Source of the DNA: Thermanaerothrix daxensis
GTDB lineage: Bacteria; Chloroflexota; Anaerolineae; Anaerolineales; Anaerolineaceae
DNA: 64,000 nt
Direction: 5' to 3'
Assembly: GCF_001306145.1 (NCBI RefSeq)
Contig: NZ_LGKO01000005.1
Span: 310,001 to 374,000, forward strand
Of the stretch, positions 37,301-44,129 are shown one piece after another. Every line of letters begins with the position of its first letter. Within the stretch, counting starts at the first letter, position 1. Under the pieces are notes generated by a model. The model saw only the letters and a program-made list of their open reading frames with translations. It had not been told where the DNA came from and searched no databases. The position numbers were made by a program, and so were the translations under genes.

Positions 37301-39774
37301 TTTTGCGCCCAAAGGCGGTGCTCTGCCAGCCTACCGGCATTTCGCTGTCCGCCGGGATGCGGGTGGTCATTGTGGGAGATCAAAGTGGCGTGGGGGTGGC
37401 GTTGGCGCGTCGTTTGCGGGGGCACAAGGTTAAAGTACTGCTCCTCCCCGGTGACTCACCAGAACAAGTGCTCTCTCAAGTGCGCCAATGGGTGGAAGAA
37501 GCCCCGGTGAACGGTCTCTTTTTCCTGCCGGGTCTGGATGTGGAGCCTGCATTGGAGGATATGGACGCCGAACGCTGGAATGTTGAGGTGCACCGACGTG
37601 CGCACATGCTGTTTGATTTGCTCCAGGTGATTACTGGCGAGCCGTTCCTGATTGCTGCTACGCGCCTGGATGGATTGCACGGATTCTCGGGAGCTCCTCT
37701 GGCATCTCCTCTGGGCGGTATGATCAGCGGGTTGGTTAAAGCGGTATCGTGGGAGCGCGCCAATGCTCTGGTAAAGGTGGTGGATTTCACGCCCCGGGCT
37801 GAGCCGGCGACCATCGCGGCCCAGTTGATCGAGGAATTGCTTTATGACCCTGGTGTGGTTGAGATTGGGCGGTGTGACGAACAGCGTTATGGGGTCACTG
37901 TGGTAGAGGCTCCTCTGGGTGAAACCCAGTCGTTTAATCTGGGTGACAAACCAGTTTTCCTGATTACGGGTGGGAGCGGCGGGATTACCCGGGCTGTGGT
38001 GCGTGACCTGGCGCGTAAAACGCGGGGGGTGTTTTACCTGGTAGGACGTTCATCCCTTCCTGATCCGGAAAACCCGGACCTGCTGATGCTTCGTCAGGAT
38101 CGCGCAGCCTTGCGCCAAACCCTGCTCAAGCGCCTGGCAGCACGGGGGGAACGACCCTCATTGGCGGAGGTTGAACAGCACCTGGCGGCGCTGGAACGTG
38201 CTGAGGGAACGTTAAAGTTATTAGAAGAGGTGCGCACCTGGGGCGCAGAGATTACTTATATCCCTGCGGATGTCACAGATGCGCAGGCGGTGGAGAGCGT
38301 TGTCCGCCGCGTGGCTCAGGAGCAGGGACGCTTGGATGTGCTGATTCATGCTGCCGGTGTGGAGCGCAGCCGCCGCCTGGAAAGCAAACCACCAGAGGAA
38401 TTTGCCCAAATCCTGGCGGTCAAGGCGGCAGGCTTCTATCACCTCTATAAGGGCTTGCAACGTCATGGCCTGTGGCCGCGGGCGCTGGTCGTTTTCACCT
38501 CAATTGCGGGGCGCTTTGGAAACGCTGGACAGGTGGATTACTGCGCGGGCAATGACTTTCTTGCCAAAATGATGCTGGCATTGCGACATCACCCGTCTGG
38601 GATCAAGACCCTGGCGCTGGACTGGGGGGCTTGGGCCGAGGTGGGTATGGCCAGCCGGGGTTACGTACCTGAGATTATGCGCCGCGCCGGGATTGATCTG
38701 ATGCCACCGGAAGAAGCCGCCGCTCATGTGCTACGCGAATTGCTCGGCAATCCGGGCCAGGCCGAAGTGGTGCTGGCAGGCTCATTGGGCGTACTCACGT
38801 TGCCACGTCGCGATCAGGATGGCCTGGATCTGGAAGCGCTGAACCGAACCCTGGGCGGGCATCTCAACATTTTGCCGGGCATCCTGACACGTTATGATCG
38901 TTGGGAGGGGGCACATTTTGAGGTGGAACTGGATCCCCAGCAGACCCCTTATCTTTATGATCATGCCCTGAATGGGATTCCGCTATTACCTGCGGTGATG
39001 GGGCTGGAGGGGTTTGCCGCCGCTGCTCTTCGCTGGGCTTCTCTGGCTGGAGAGAAACCTGTCTGGCGGGTCAAGGGGTTTAGTGAGGTCCAGTTTATGG
39101 CCCCCTTGAAGTTTTATCGCTCTCAGCCGCGTCGTTTTGCCATCACGATCCAGATGATGCACGATGGAGAGGGATTGACCGCCCACGCGGTGCTGGAATC
39201 CAGCCTGAACCGCCCGGGCATGGGTGCTCAGACCTTGCGTCACTTTGCTGCAAATGTTCATTTGGTATCTGGGGAGTACGAGGCAGAGCCTCAGAAGATC
39301 ACCCTCCCCCTGTGGGAAGAAAGCAAGGCGGTAAAACGCGAAGCAATTTATGCCCTCTTCTTCCATGGGCCGGCTTTTCAGGTGCTGGAAGCCGCCCAGG
39401 TGGAGGCGGAGAGAAGCGTAGGGCGTTTACAGACCGACCTGCCCACACTTGGCGCCGTTTCACTGGTCACTGCCCCGCACCTGCTTGAATTGGTGTTACA
39501 AACGGCCGCTGCCTGGGAAGTGGCTCAGGATGGGGTGCTGGCCTTGCCCTCTGGCGCAGAGCGGATTGTTTACCATGCCCGGACGTGGCAGGAGCCGGTC
39601 TGGGTTGAGGTCACTCCCAGTAGCAGCCAGGAACGGCGCTTTAACGCACGGGTGCTGGATGCTCAGGGTCACCTGATCCTGGAGGTGGAGGGGTGCCGCA
39701 CGGCCCGCCTACCTTATGCAGCAGAGGCCCCGCTCGTGGCACCTTTCCGAATCAACCTTGGCCGAGGAGGGTGA
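31342..39774 (+). CDS. Pfa-like iterative megasynthase: KS-AT-KS-ACP-ACP-ACP-KR-DH
   Basis: A 2810-residue type I iterative lipid/polyketide synthase of the PfaA-like kind. KS1 (about 1-470) has Cys215 in 'DAACASS', His349 in 'EAHGTST' and His389 in 'NIGHLKS'. AT (about 600-900) has 'LFPGQGSQ' and Ser700 in 'GHSLGEYAA'. A second KS (about 975-1485) keeps Cys1226, His1374 and His1414, with a coiled-coil insert near 1135-1190. Three carrier domains follow, whose 'LGIDTVKQ' places Thr1621, Thr1744 and Thr1892 where Ser is expected. KR has 'TGGSGG' (2209-2214), Ser2387 and Tyr2400. A double-hotdog DH has His2541 in 'DHALNG' and 'FFHGPAFQ'. It lacks a thioesterase and an ER; the latter is supplied by the PfaD-type gene. 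GGAGGAGG precedes the ATG. The product is unknown, perhaps a polyunsaturated or otherwise unusual acyl chain. Confidence 0.93.
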   Translation: MSETKAVAIVGVGAILPDAPDAPTFWQNIKQGRYSVTEVPRERWDPDLYYDPDPRVPDKTYTKIGAWVREFHFEPLKWGIPIPPNVLAVMDNTQKWAIAAAREALLDYGFPQRPLDPTRVAVILGNSMAGENQYNTSFRVRLPEYLEALRELEVFRDLPPDVQRTLLEGVAAKIRAKLPPITEDTMPGELANIIAGRVANVFNFSGANFVTDAACASSLAALQAAIEGLNAYQFDAVLTGGVDGNMSIDAYVKFCKIGALSPDGSRPFAEGANGFVMGEGAAVFLLKRLADAERDGDKIYAVIRGVGSSSDGRGKGITAPNPTGQQRAIERAWKNAGLSPATATLIEAHGTSTRVGDVVEVNSLNAIFDPFDLPVASIALGSVKSNIGHLKSAAGAAALLKVAYALHEKVLPPSINFTRPNPNIDFDHLPFYVITELRPWERPRGEIRRAGISSFGFGGTNFHAVVEEYVPGLLTSERKVFPAVAVAQAEIPAEASAVSVFEGLPTFRGLFVVGAPERAALISRLQKVLEEARAGRMPAWRTPPLDEVRYPERIALDYADAADLAKRVEKALAALERDAPDTWQALAGQGIYRGRGAPGKVAFLFPGQGSQYVNMLRDLYELEPIVAETFREADAVMTPILGRPLSAYIFVEDGDERLKQAESELRNTIVTQPAMLTANVALLRLLAKYGFPPDMAIGHSLGEYAALVAAGALPFAEALEIVSARGREMARVSMADNGCMAAVSAPPEAIERILSQVPGYVVIANYNSPLQSVIGGATPAVEAALEALQAAGYQAVKIPVSHAFHTQIVGPASEPLRQVIARMHLQPPRIPVISNVTGEFYPSDREAMLDLLARQVASPVQFIRGVQTLYAQGARIFVEVGPKRVLAGLASDILREKASEVLILATNHPRKGGPASFNEALAGLFAAGVLPRGVEERALPVQITPIPEAAPRLTSEPPVPQVAPAILVKEGRLPLTGSVVISGAGLGLPGRQRAVFADDNVERLLRGEIMIEPLPLEVRQSLLQRRIIRLIKSDNGAEVQPVEDLEQTVKLAGQRGQFDLSEDFGVPEERVEALDISTQLAIAAGIEALRDAGIPLVMHYRPTSVGTYLPDRWRLPPALADETGVIFASAFPGLAELARELEDYHQYQSLKTQLETLQALAAQLGSAPPEMLAFLKAQMADLERRLADRDYHLDRRLVFRVLTMGHSQFAEYIGARGPNTHVNAACASTTHALALAEDWIRQGRCRRVIIIAGDDVTSNPLMSWIGASLMASGAATIEGDLRQAVLPFDRRRNGMIMGMGAAALVVESEDAVRERGMRGICEVLATDIANSAYHGTRLDVTHVSEIMERLVGTAERRFGLNRAEMAPYMVFVSHETYTPARGGSASAEIRALRYVFGDHANRILIANTKGYTGHTMGVGVEDVLAVKALQYGRVPPIANIDNGFEPDPELGDLNLSRGGTFPLRYALRLGAGFGSQVAMALLRRINGGDERVNPTVYRRWLADLAGYEQAELEVVKRTLRIRHAGPPQRPPLQSRWQYGQGPTQWAETPAAENPVSSSQPGAFSSPREEVAFEGTGGPAVTVPEEGQVAEFLLNLVSEKTGYPREMLDLDLDLEADLGIDTVKQAELFASVREQYGIPRREDLRLVDYNTLRKVIAFVRESLSNLPSASAPLPQGDQNDGSSPMASVEVGAGETPPISPAMKPALPDEEEIRAVLVALVSEKTGYPPDMLDLDLDLEADLGIDTVKQAELFAAVRERYGIPRREDLRLVDYNTLRKVIGFVRESLMAQSEWSGAQPSTMPAEQPTQSVSPEVLELVTARVGYPVEHLPVQTEPPASYSVEVHSSSSGQAGSISLDEERIRAFVLSLVSEKTGYPQEMLDLDLDLEADLGIDTVKQAELFASVREQYGIPRREDLRLGDYNTLRKVIAFVQESLQALQEAERQPTEKRETADLSSLPVSDEVESPILEEARDEAPGSGIIRRRVPRAVLRPKAVLCQPTGISLSAGMRVVIVGDQSGVGVALARRLRGHKVKVLLLPGDSPEQVLSQVRQWVEEAPVNGLFFLPGLDVEPALEDMDAERWNVEVHRRAHMLFDLLQVITGEPFLIAATRLDGLHGFSGAPLASPLGGMISGLVKAVSWERANALVKVVDFTPRAEPATIAAQLIEELLYDPGVVEIGRCDEQRYGVTVVEAPLGETQSFNLGDKPVFLITGGSGGITRAVVRDLARKTRGVFYLVGRSSLPDPENPDLLMLRQDRAALRQTLLKRLAARGERPSLAEVEQHLAALERAEGTLKLLEEVRTWGAEITYIPADVTDAQAVESVVRRVAQEQGRLDVLIHAAGVERSRRLESKPPEEFAQILAVKAAGFYHLYKGLQRHGLWPRALVVFTSIAGRFGNAGQVDYCAGNDFLAKMMLALRHHPSGIKTLALDWGAWAEVGMASRGYVPEIMRRAGIDLMPPEEAAAHVLRELLGNPGQAEVVLAGSLGVLTLPRRDQDGLDLEALNRTLGGHLNILPGILTRYDRWEGAHFEVELDPQQTPYLYDHALNGIPLLPAVMGLEGFAAAALRWASLAGEKPVWRVKGFSEVQFMAPLKFYRSQPRRFAITIQMMHDGEGLTAHAVLESSLNRPGMGAQTLRHFAANVHLVSGEYEAEPQKITLPLWEESKAVKREAIYALFFHGPAFQVLEAAQVEAERSVGRLQTDLPTLGAVSLVTAPHLLELVLQTAAAWEVAQDGVLALPSGAERIVYHARTWQEPVWVEVTPSSSQERRFNARVLDAQGHLILEVEGCRTARLPYAAEAPLVAPFRINLGRGG

Positions 39775-39777
39775 CCT

Positions 39778-40530
39778 ATGGTAAGCATTTACTGGACGCT
39801 AGGGGGTGGGGCGGCTGTGATGGCCGATCCCCTTCCCCTGGAACAAAGCCTGTCGCTTGCCGAACAGGTGTATTTTCAGAATCTGCACTTCCCTCGACGC
39901 CGGGCCGATTGGCTGTTGGGCCGTTGGGTGGCAAAATGTCTCCTGCGCGCCGCCGATGAGCGGTTACGGGATTATGCGCTACGACGCATCAGCGTCTTGC
40001 GGAATGCTCAGGGCGCACCTCAGGTCTGGGTGACCCCCGATACTCCCTACCCGGTGGCTCTTTCGCTCACTCATCGCGAGGGTTGGGCAGCCTGCGCGTT
40101 GGCTCCTGCTCCCGATTTAATGCTGGGCATTGATCTGGAGTGCATTGAGCCTCGGGTGCCTGCTTTTGTGGCGGATTATTTTACTGCCGAGGAACGGGCT
40201 TATGTGAAATCCCTCCCTGAAACATATCTTTCCTTGGCGGTCACCCTCATCTGGAGTCTGAAAGAGGCGGTGCTTAAAGCCTTGCGGGTTGGGCTGGCCT
40301 GGGATACGCGGCGGGTGAATGTGGATCTGCCCGTTTCCCTGACCCCCAACCCCTCCTGGCAGGCGGCGCGCGTAAGCGTGCGTGGTATTGCGGCCCCCTG
40401 GTGGGCCTGGTGGTGCGTATTGGGGCAAAAGGTGCTTACCCTGGCGGTTTGTGCGGACGAAAGCCCCACCGACCTGGCCTACGTGCCGATTGGTTACCCT
40501 GCCAGGATGCGTCAGAGCATTGGTTGTTGA
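39778..40530 (+). CDS. 4'-phosphopantetheinyl transferase (Sfp type)
   Basis: Transfers the phosphopantetheine arm of coenzyme A to carrier proteins. It is a 250-aa two-lobed Sfp/HetI-type enzyme. The Mg/CoA motifs are 'GIDLECIE' (about 119-126) and 'WSLKEAVLKALRVG' (about 159-172), and the N-terminal substrate motif is 'RRRADWLLGRWVAK'. Its ATG is 3 bp after the megasynthase stop, so it is certainly co-transcribed and dedicated to those three carrier domains. Its stop lies within the end of the convergent PfaD-type gene (19 bp overlap). Confidence 0.93.
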   Translation: MVSIYWTLGGGAAVMADPLPLEQSLSLAEQVYFQNLHFPRRRADWLLGRWVAKCLLRAADERLRDYALRRISVLRNAQGAPQVWVTPDTPYPVALSLTHREGWAACALAPAPDLMLGIDLECIEPRVPAFVADYFTAEERAYVKSLPETYLSLAVTLIWSLKEAVLKALRVGLAWDTRRVNVDLPVSLTPNPSWQAARVSVRGIAAPWWAWWCVLGQKVLTLAVCADESPTDLAYVPIGYPARMRQSIGC

Positions 40531-42170
40531 GGCCGATAACGCCTTAGATCTGGCGCCAGCCGCACGCCCTGCAGCGCCAGTATGTGGGTACGGGCGAGGT
40601 AGGCGCAGCCGGTCATCAGGTGCAGGGCCACGTCGGCCACATGCCGGTTTTCGGGGGCTTCCAGGTAAGAGCCCTGAACCCAGGCATTGAAAGCGCCCAT
40701 GGCCGGCCCGCACCAAATCTGGTAATCCATCTCCCGGCCGGGTTCGCCGCGGTTAGCCCAACGGGAGGAAAGCCCCAGATACCAGCGGAAAACCAGAGCC
40801 ATCTTTTGATGGGGGTCACGCTGCGCGCGCTCAATTTGGCGCGGGTCGCGCTCTTGGAAATACTGCACGGTTTCCTGCCAGATGGACTCGAGGTCGCGCT
40901 TGAAGATTTGACGCTCCAATTTCTCCCGTTCTTCAGGAGGAATGGCTTCAAGGGAGGGAAAGCGGGTGTAGAGTTCGTAAAGCCTCTGAGCCCGCATAGG
41001 GAAGAGCGTACCCCGTTTGAGCAACTGTACCTTGACCCCCATTTCGAACATATCGGCGGCGGGAGCCATCATCACATCGGCCATATCCGCCTGGGCTAAC
41101 AAGCGCTTCACATGAGCGGAAGTGCCGGCTTCAACACAGGATTGATTGACAGAGCCTGTCACAATATAGGCAGCGCCCATGGTGAAAGCCGCCAGCGCCG
41201 CTTCGGGGGTGCCAATGCCGCCTGCGGCGCCAACAAAGACTGGCTGAGAATAGGAATATTGCGCCTGGATGCGGTCACGCAGGGTTAGCATTGTGGGAAT
41301 CAACCCCACCAGGGGGCGGTTGTCGGTGTGACCGCCCGAATCCGCCTCTACGGTGATGGCATCGGCCATGGGCACATATTGGGCCAGATTAGCCTGGGTT
41401 GGGCTGATTTGCCCACTTTGCAGAAGTTGCGCCACCAGGTCTGCCGGTGCTGGCTGCATGAAGCGTTGGGCTACTTCGCGGCGTGAGATCTTCGCGATAA
41501 TGCGGTTTTGCGCCACAATTCGTCCCTGTGGGGTTTGGGTGAGCCCGGCTAGGCGGTACCGCACCAGGTTAAGGGTCAGATCTACATAGGCCGAAGCCTC
41601 GATGGTTCGGATGCCGTGTTTCAGGTAAAGATCCGTCGTGCGTTCTTCCAGCGCAGGTTCATTGGGGCTGAAAATCAGGTTAAAACCGTAGGGACCTTGC
41701 GGCAAGGCTTCGCGGATGCGGTGAATGGCCTGCTCCACCCGGGCGGGGAGCAAACCGGCAGCCCCGAATATGCCCATGAAACCGTTCTTGCCCAATGCGA
41801 TGACCAGTTCTTCGGAGGCAATACCCCCTGCCATGGCGCCAGCATAGTAAGCATATCGCAGGCCAAACAGGTCGCGGAAGCCCGGGTCGCCCAGGGCTTC
41901 GGCTGGGAGGGGAGGGGCATAAGCCAGGATTGTGGCCGCTCCGGGATCGGCCTGGCCCGCAGGGAGCAAAGCCGTTTCAGTGGTCAGGGCAAGCGAGCCT
42001 TCATGGGTTACAGCCCAGAGAGGATGATCGAGTTGGAGAAGGAATTGGCGTTGGGCCTCCGTGGTACGGGCGAGACGGGAGGGATCTCCTTGCCAGCGCC
42101 ACTCAGTGAAAGGTGCAGGGTAAGAAGTGACAAGGAGGGGGAAGGGGGATGAAGACTTTGAAGTGGGCAT
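40512..42170 (-). CDS. PfaD-family enoyl reductase / FMN-dependent oxidoreductase
   Basis: Trans-acting flavin enoyl reductase of PUFA/polyketide synthases, 552 aa. The TIM-barrel (about 80-400), related to nitronate monooxygenases, has 'EADSGGHTDNRPL', 'VGAAGGIGTPEAALAAFTMG' and 'AYIVTGSVNQSCVEAGTS', all PfaD landmarks. The PfaD-specific C-terminal part includes 'DYQIWCGPAMGAFNAWV'. It reduces the 2-enoyl thioesters made by the KR and DH of the megasynthase. It is transcribed towards the PPTase gene, so expression from its own promoter would let the cell vary reduction independently of chain building; this last point is inference. Confidence 0.93.
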   Translation of the reverse strand: MPTSKSSSPFPLLVTSYPAPFTEWRWQGDPSRLARTTEAQRQFLLQLDHPLWAVTHEGSLALTTETALLPAGQADPGAATILAYAPPLPAEALGDPGFRDLFGLRYAYYAGAMAGGIASEELVIALGKNGFMGIFGAAGLLPARVEQAIHRIREALPQGPYGFNLIFSPNEPALEERTTDLYLKHGIRTIEASAYVDLTLNLVRYRLAGLTQTPQGRIVAQNRIIAKISRREVAQRFMQPAPADLVAQLLQSGQISPTQANLAQYVPMADAITVEADSGGHTDNRPLVGLIPTMLTLRDRIQAQYSYSQPVFVGAAGGIGTPEAALAAFTMGAAYIVTGSVNQSCVEAGTSAHVKRLLAQADMADVMMAPAADMFEMGVKVQLLKRGTLFPMRAQRLYELYTRFPSLEAIPPEEREKLERQIFKRDLESIWQETVQYFQERDPRQIERAQRDPHQKMALVFRWYLGLSSRWANRGEPGREMDYQIWCGPAMGAFNAWVQGSYLEAPENRHVADVALHLMTGCAYLARTHILALQGVRLAPDLRRYRPQQPML

Positions 42171-42210
42171 GCATTTTCTCCGCTGCAGGGCATAATTTTG
42201 AATATCAACA

Positions 42211-42238
42211 ATTAAAACCCGCGCCTTGGGTGCGGGTT
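42211..42238 (-). terminator. Terminator of the hpt-pfkA unit
   Basis: On the minus strand AACCCGC (42238-42232) pairs with GCGGGTT (42222-42216), followed by TTTAATTG. It separates pfkA from the pfaD-like gene downstream. Confidence 0.7.
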
Positions 42239-42281
42239 GCAGGGCGTGGGCAGGTTGGTGTTTAATCTGGATGGAGTCGTT

Positions 42282-43415
42282 TTAATCGCCCAAGCAGGTG
42301 CCAACCAGACGGGCACCTTGTACCCAGGAATGATCCAGGGGAACTCGTTTGACCTTTCCGGCTACCTGTGCGAGAGGAATGGGTTTGACGCTACCACCCT
42401 GAATACCTACCATAACACCATAATGCCCCTGGCTGACCAGATGAGCGCAGGCTGTGCCGAGCTGGGTCGCCAGGACGCGATCGAAGGCAGAGGGAGCACC
42501 GCCGCGCTGCAGGTAGCCCAGGATGGTGACACGGGTTTGCAGGCGGGTAAATTCCTGCAGACGGTTGGCCAGATGGAGGGTATCCCCGGCGGAACGTTTT
42601 TCGATCTCCTGCAAGCCGGCTTCTACCGCTTCGGCCTCGTTTCCACTGCGCAAGCGCCGGTTAGCCTGGCGGGCGTGCTCGAAGAACTGGAGAGTCTCTT
42701 TGGCAATGGCGCCCTCTGCTACCGCCACCAGGCTGAAGCGTTTGCCGCGGCGGCTACGCTCCAGGATGGCCTCGGCGACTTTATGGATGTCATAGGGGAT
42801 CTCGGGGATGAGAATGACATCCGCACCACCGGCAATGCCCGCCCCCAGGGTCAGCCAGCCGGTCTCGCGTCCCATTACCTCCACGATGATGATGCGGTGA
42901 TGGCTGAAGGCAGTGCTGTGAAGGCGGTCAATGGCTTCTGCAGCGATTTCCATGGCGGTATTGAAGCCCACCGTCATATCGGTTTGGGGGATGTCATTGT
43001 CAATGGTAACGGGCAGGGTGATGACGTTAAGGCCCTTTTGCAGGAGGTAGTATGCGCTTTCCTGCGTATTGCCCCCGCCCAGGCAGATCAGGCCATCCAG
43101 GTTGTGCTGGCGGTAAACCTGGAGAATGCGCTCGGTATAATCCACCGTTTGGCCTTCTTCTTCGGCGCTGTAGGGTTTATCGCGATTGGTACCCAGGATG
43201 GTGCCCCCGGTCGTCAGGATGCCAGAGAGCGCTTCTCCTTCAAGGGGCATGACCAGATTGTGGGCCATCCCGCTGAAACCATCGTGGAAGCCGATTAACT
43301 GGAGGTTGAAGTGCCCGGCCACGGCTTTGCCGATGCCGCGTATGGCGGCGTTGATGCCGGGGCTATCGCCACCGGAGGTCAGGATGCCGATTTTGCGAGG
43401 GGGTTTGGTTTTCAT
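42282..43415 (-). CDS. pfkA: 6-phosphofructokinase
   Basis: Phosphorylates fructose 6-phosphate in glycolysis; 377 aa in the PfkA fold. Nucleotide/phosphate loops are '[15 protein letters not shown]' and '[14 protein letters not shown]', and the catalytic base is in '[12 protein letters not shown]'. The second loop is GGGNT rather than the GGDGS of E. coli, and the residue before TIDND is Val, not the Lys of pyrophosphate-dependent or Gly of ATP-dependent enzymes, so the phosphoryl donor is not certain. '[19 protein letters not shown]' binds the sugar. ATG 43415 is preferred for its AAAGG spacing; 43421 is the alternative. It follows hpt by 21 bp. Confidence 0.92.
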   Translation of the reverse strand: MKTKPPRKIGILTSGGDSPGINAAIRGIGKAVAGHFNLQLIGFHDGFSGMAHNLVMPLEGEALSGILTTGGTILGTNRDKPYSAEEEGQTVDYTERILQVYRQHNLDGLICLGGGNTQESAYYLLQKGLNVITLPVTIDNDIPQTDMTVGFNTAMEIAAEAIDRLHSTAFSHHRIIIVEVMGRETGWLTLGAGIAGGADVILIPEIPYDIHKVAEAILERSRRGKRFSLVAVAEGAIAKETLQFFEHARQANRRLRSGNEAEAVEAGLQEIEKRSAGDTLHLANRLQEFTRLQTRVTILGYLQRGGAPSAFDRVLATQLGTACAHLVSQGHYGVMVGIQGGSVKPIPLAQVAGKVKRVPLDHSWVQGARLVGTCLGD

Positions 43416-43436
43416 GGTCATACCTTTTCTGGTGCT

Positions 43437-44021
43437 TCAGGTGCCGCTGCCGTAGAGGGCGCGGTACTTTTCCAGATCTACCGCGGCGATATAGGGAAGG
43501 TTGCGGCCTTTCTCATCAATATCCAGGCCGTAGCCGACCACGAAGTAATCGGGGATTTCGAAGCCCAGGTAATCAATGTGGATATCCACTTTGTGGCGGG
43601 CTTTCTTATCCAGCAGAGCGCAGATTTTCAGGCTGCGCGGCTGGCGTTCGAGGAGCAATTTACGCACGGTATGAATGGTGTAACCCGTATCTATGATATC
43701 ATCCACCAGGATGACATCCCAATTGTGAATGTTAATCTTGTGATCCGCATCAATGCGAACGAAACCGGAGGATTCGGCACCGCGGTAGGAGGAGACGAGC
43801 ATGAAATCCATGGTCATGGGACGATTGATCTTGCGCATGAGGTCGGTAAGGAAGACCACGCTACCGCGCAGCAGGCCGAGCAGGAGCAAGCGGTCGGAGT
43901 CGCGGTAGTCTGCGGTGATCTGGGCACCCAGTTCGGCCACGCGCTGCTCGATTTGCTCCTGGGTGATCAGAATTTGGCCGATGAAATCGTAAGGAAGGGG
44001 GGAGGCTTGATTCTGCGCCAT
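43437..44021 (-). CDS. hpt: Hypoxanthine phosphoribosyltransferase
   Basis: Purine-salvage enzyme of 194 aa that makes IMP or GMP from hypoxanthine or guanine and PRPP. The PRPP loop is 'VILVDDIIDTGYTIHTV', 'LLGLLRGSVVFLTDLMRKI' is the N-terminal PPi loop and 'PDYFVVGYGLDIDEKGRNLPYI' (in two parts) is the purine-binding end. ATG 44021 follows GAGGGTAAC and begins at 'AQNQASPLPYDFI', so the longer frame from 44069 is rejected. It heads the pfkA unit. Confidence 0.95.
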   Translation of the reverse strand: MAQNQASPLPYDFIGQILITQEQIEQRVAELGAQITADYRDSDRLLLLGLLRGSVVFLTDLMRKINRPMTMDFMLVSSYRGAESSGFVRIDADHKINIHNWDVILVDDIIDTGYTIHTVRKLLLERQPRSLKICALLDKKARHKVDIHIDYLGFEIPDYFVVGYGLDIDEKGRNLPYIAAVDLEKYRALYGSGT

Positions 44022-44116
44022 GTTACCCTCGCGAGGGAATGATTCTGAGGTTCTGGTATATGTTACCATGAAAAAGGGGAGACGAAATGATAAAATGCAT
44101 ACACAGCGTGTTTGTT

Positions 44117-44129
44117 TGATTAGAGAAGC
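44117..44129 (+). repeat. Left 13-bp direct repeat (target-site duplication)
   Basis: TGATTAGAGAAGC, identical to 45551-45563. It directly abuts the left end of the IS1202-type element, as expected of a target-site duplication. Confidence 0.85.

Noticed and set aside
31342-39774. Possibility that the megasynthase is a modular polyketide synthase or a hybrid with NRPS
   Set aside because: There are no condensation, adenylation or thioesterase domains; tandem carriers plus a PfaD-type partner point to an iterative Pfa-like enzyme.
42237-43298. 353-codon open frame on the plus strand opposite pfkA
   Set aside because: It is the antisense shadow of a clear phosphofructokinase gene in GC-rich DNA; the protein has no recognisable motif and no ribosome site.
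43311-44042. 243-codon plus-strand frame opposite hpt
   Set aside because: Antisense shadow of hypoxanthine phosphoribosyltransferase; no start signal and composition like other shadows.
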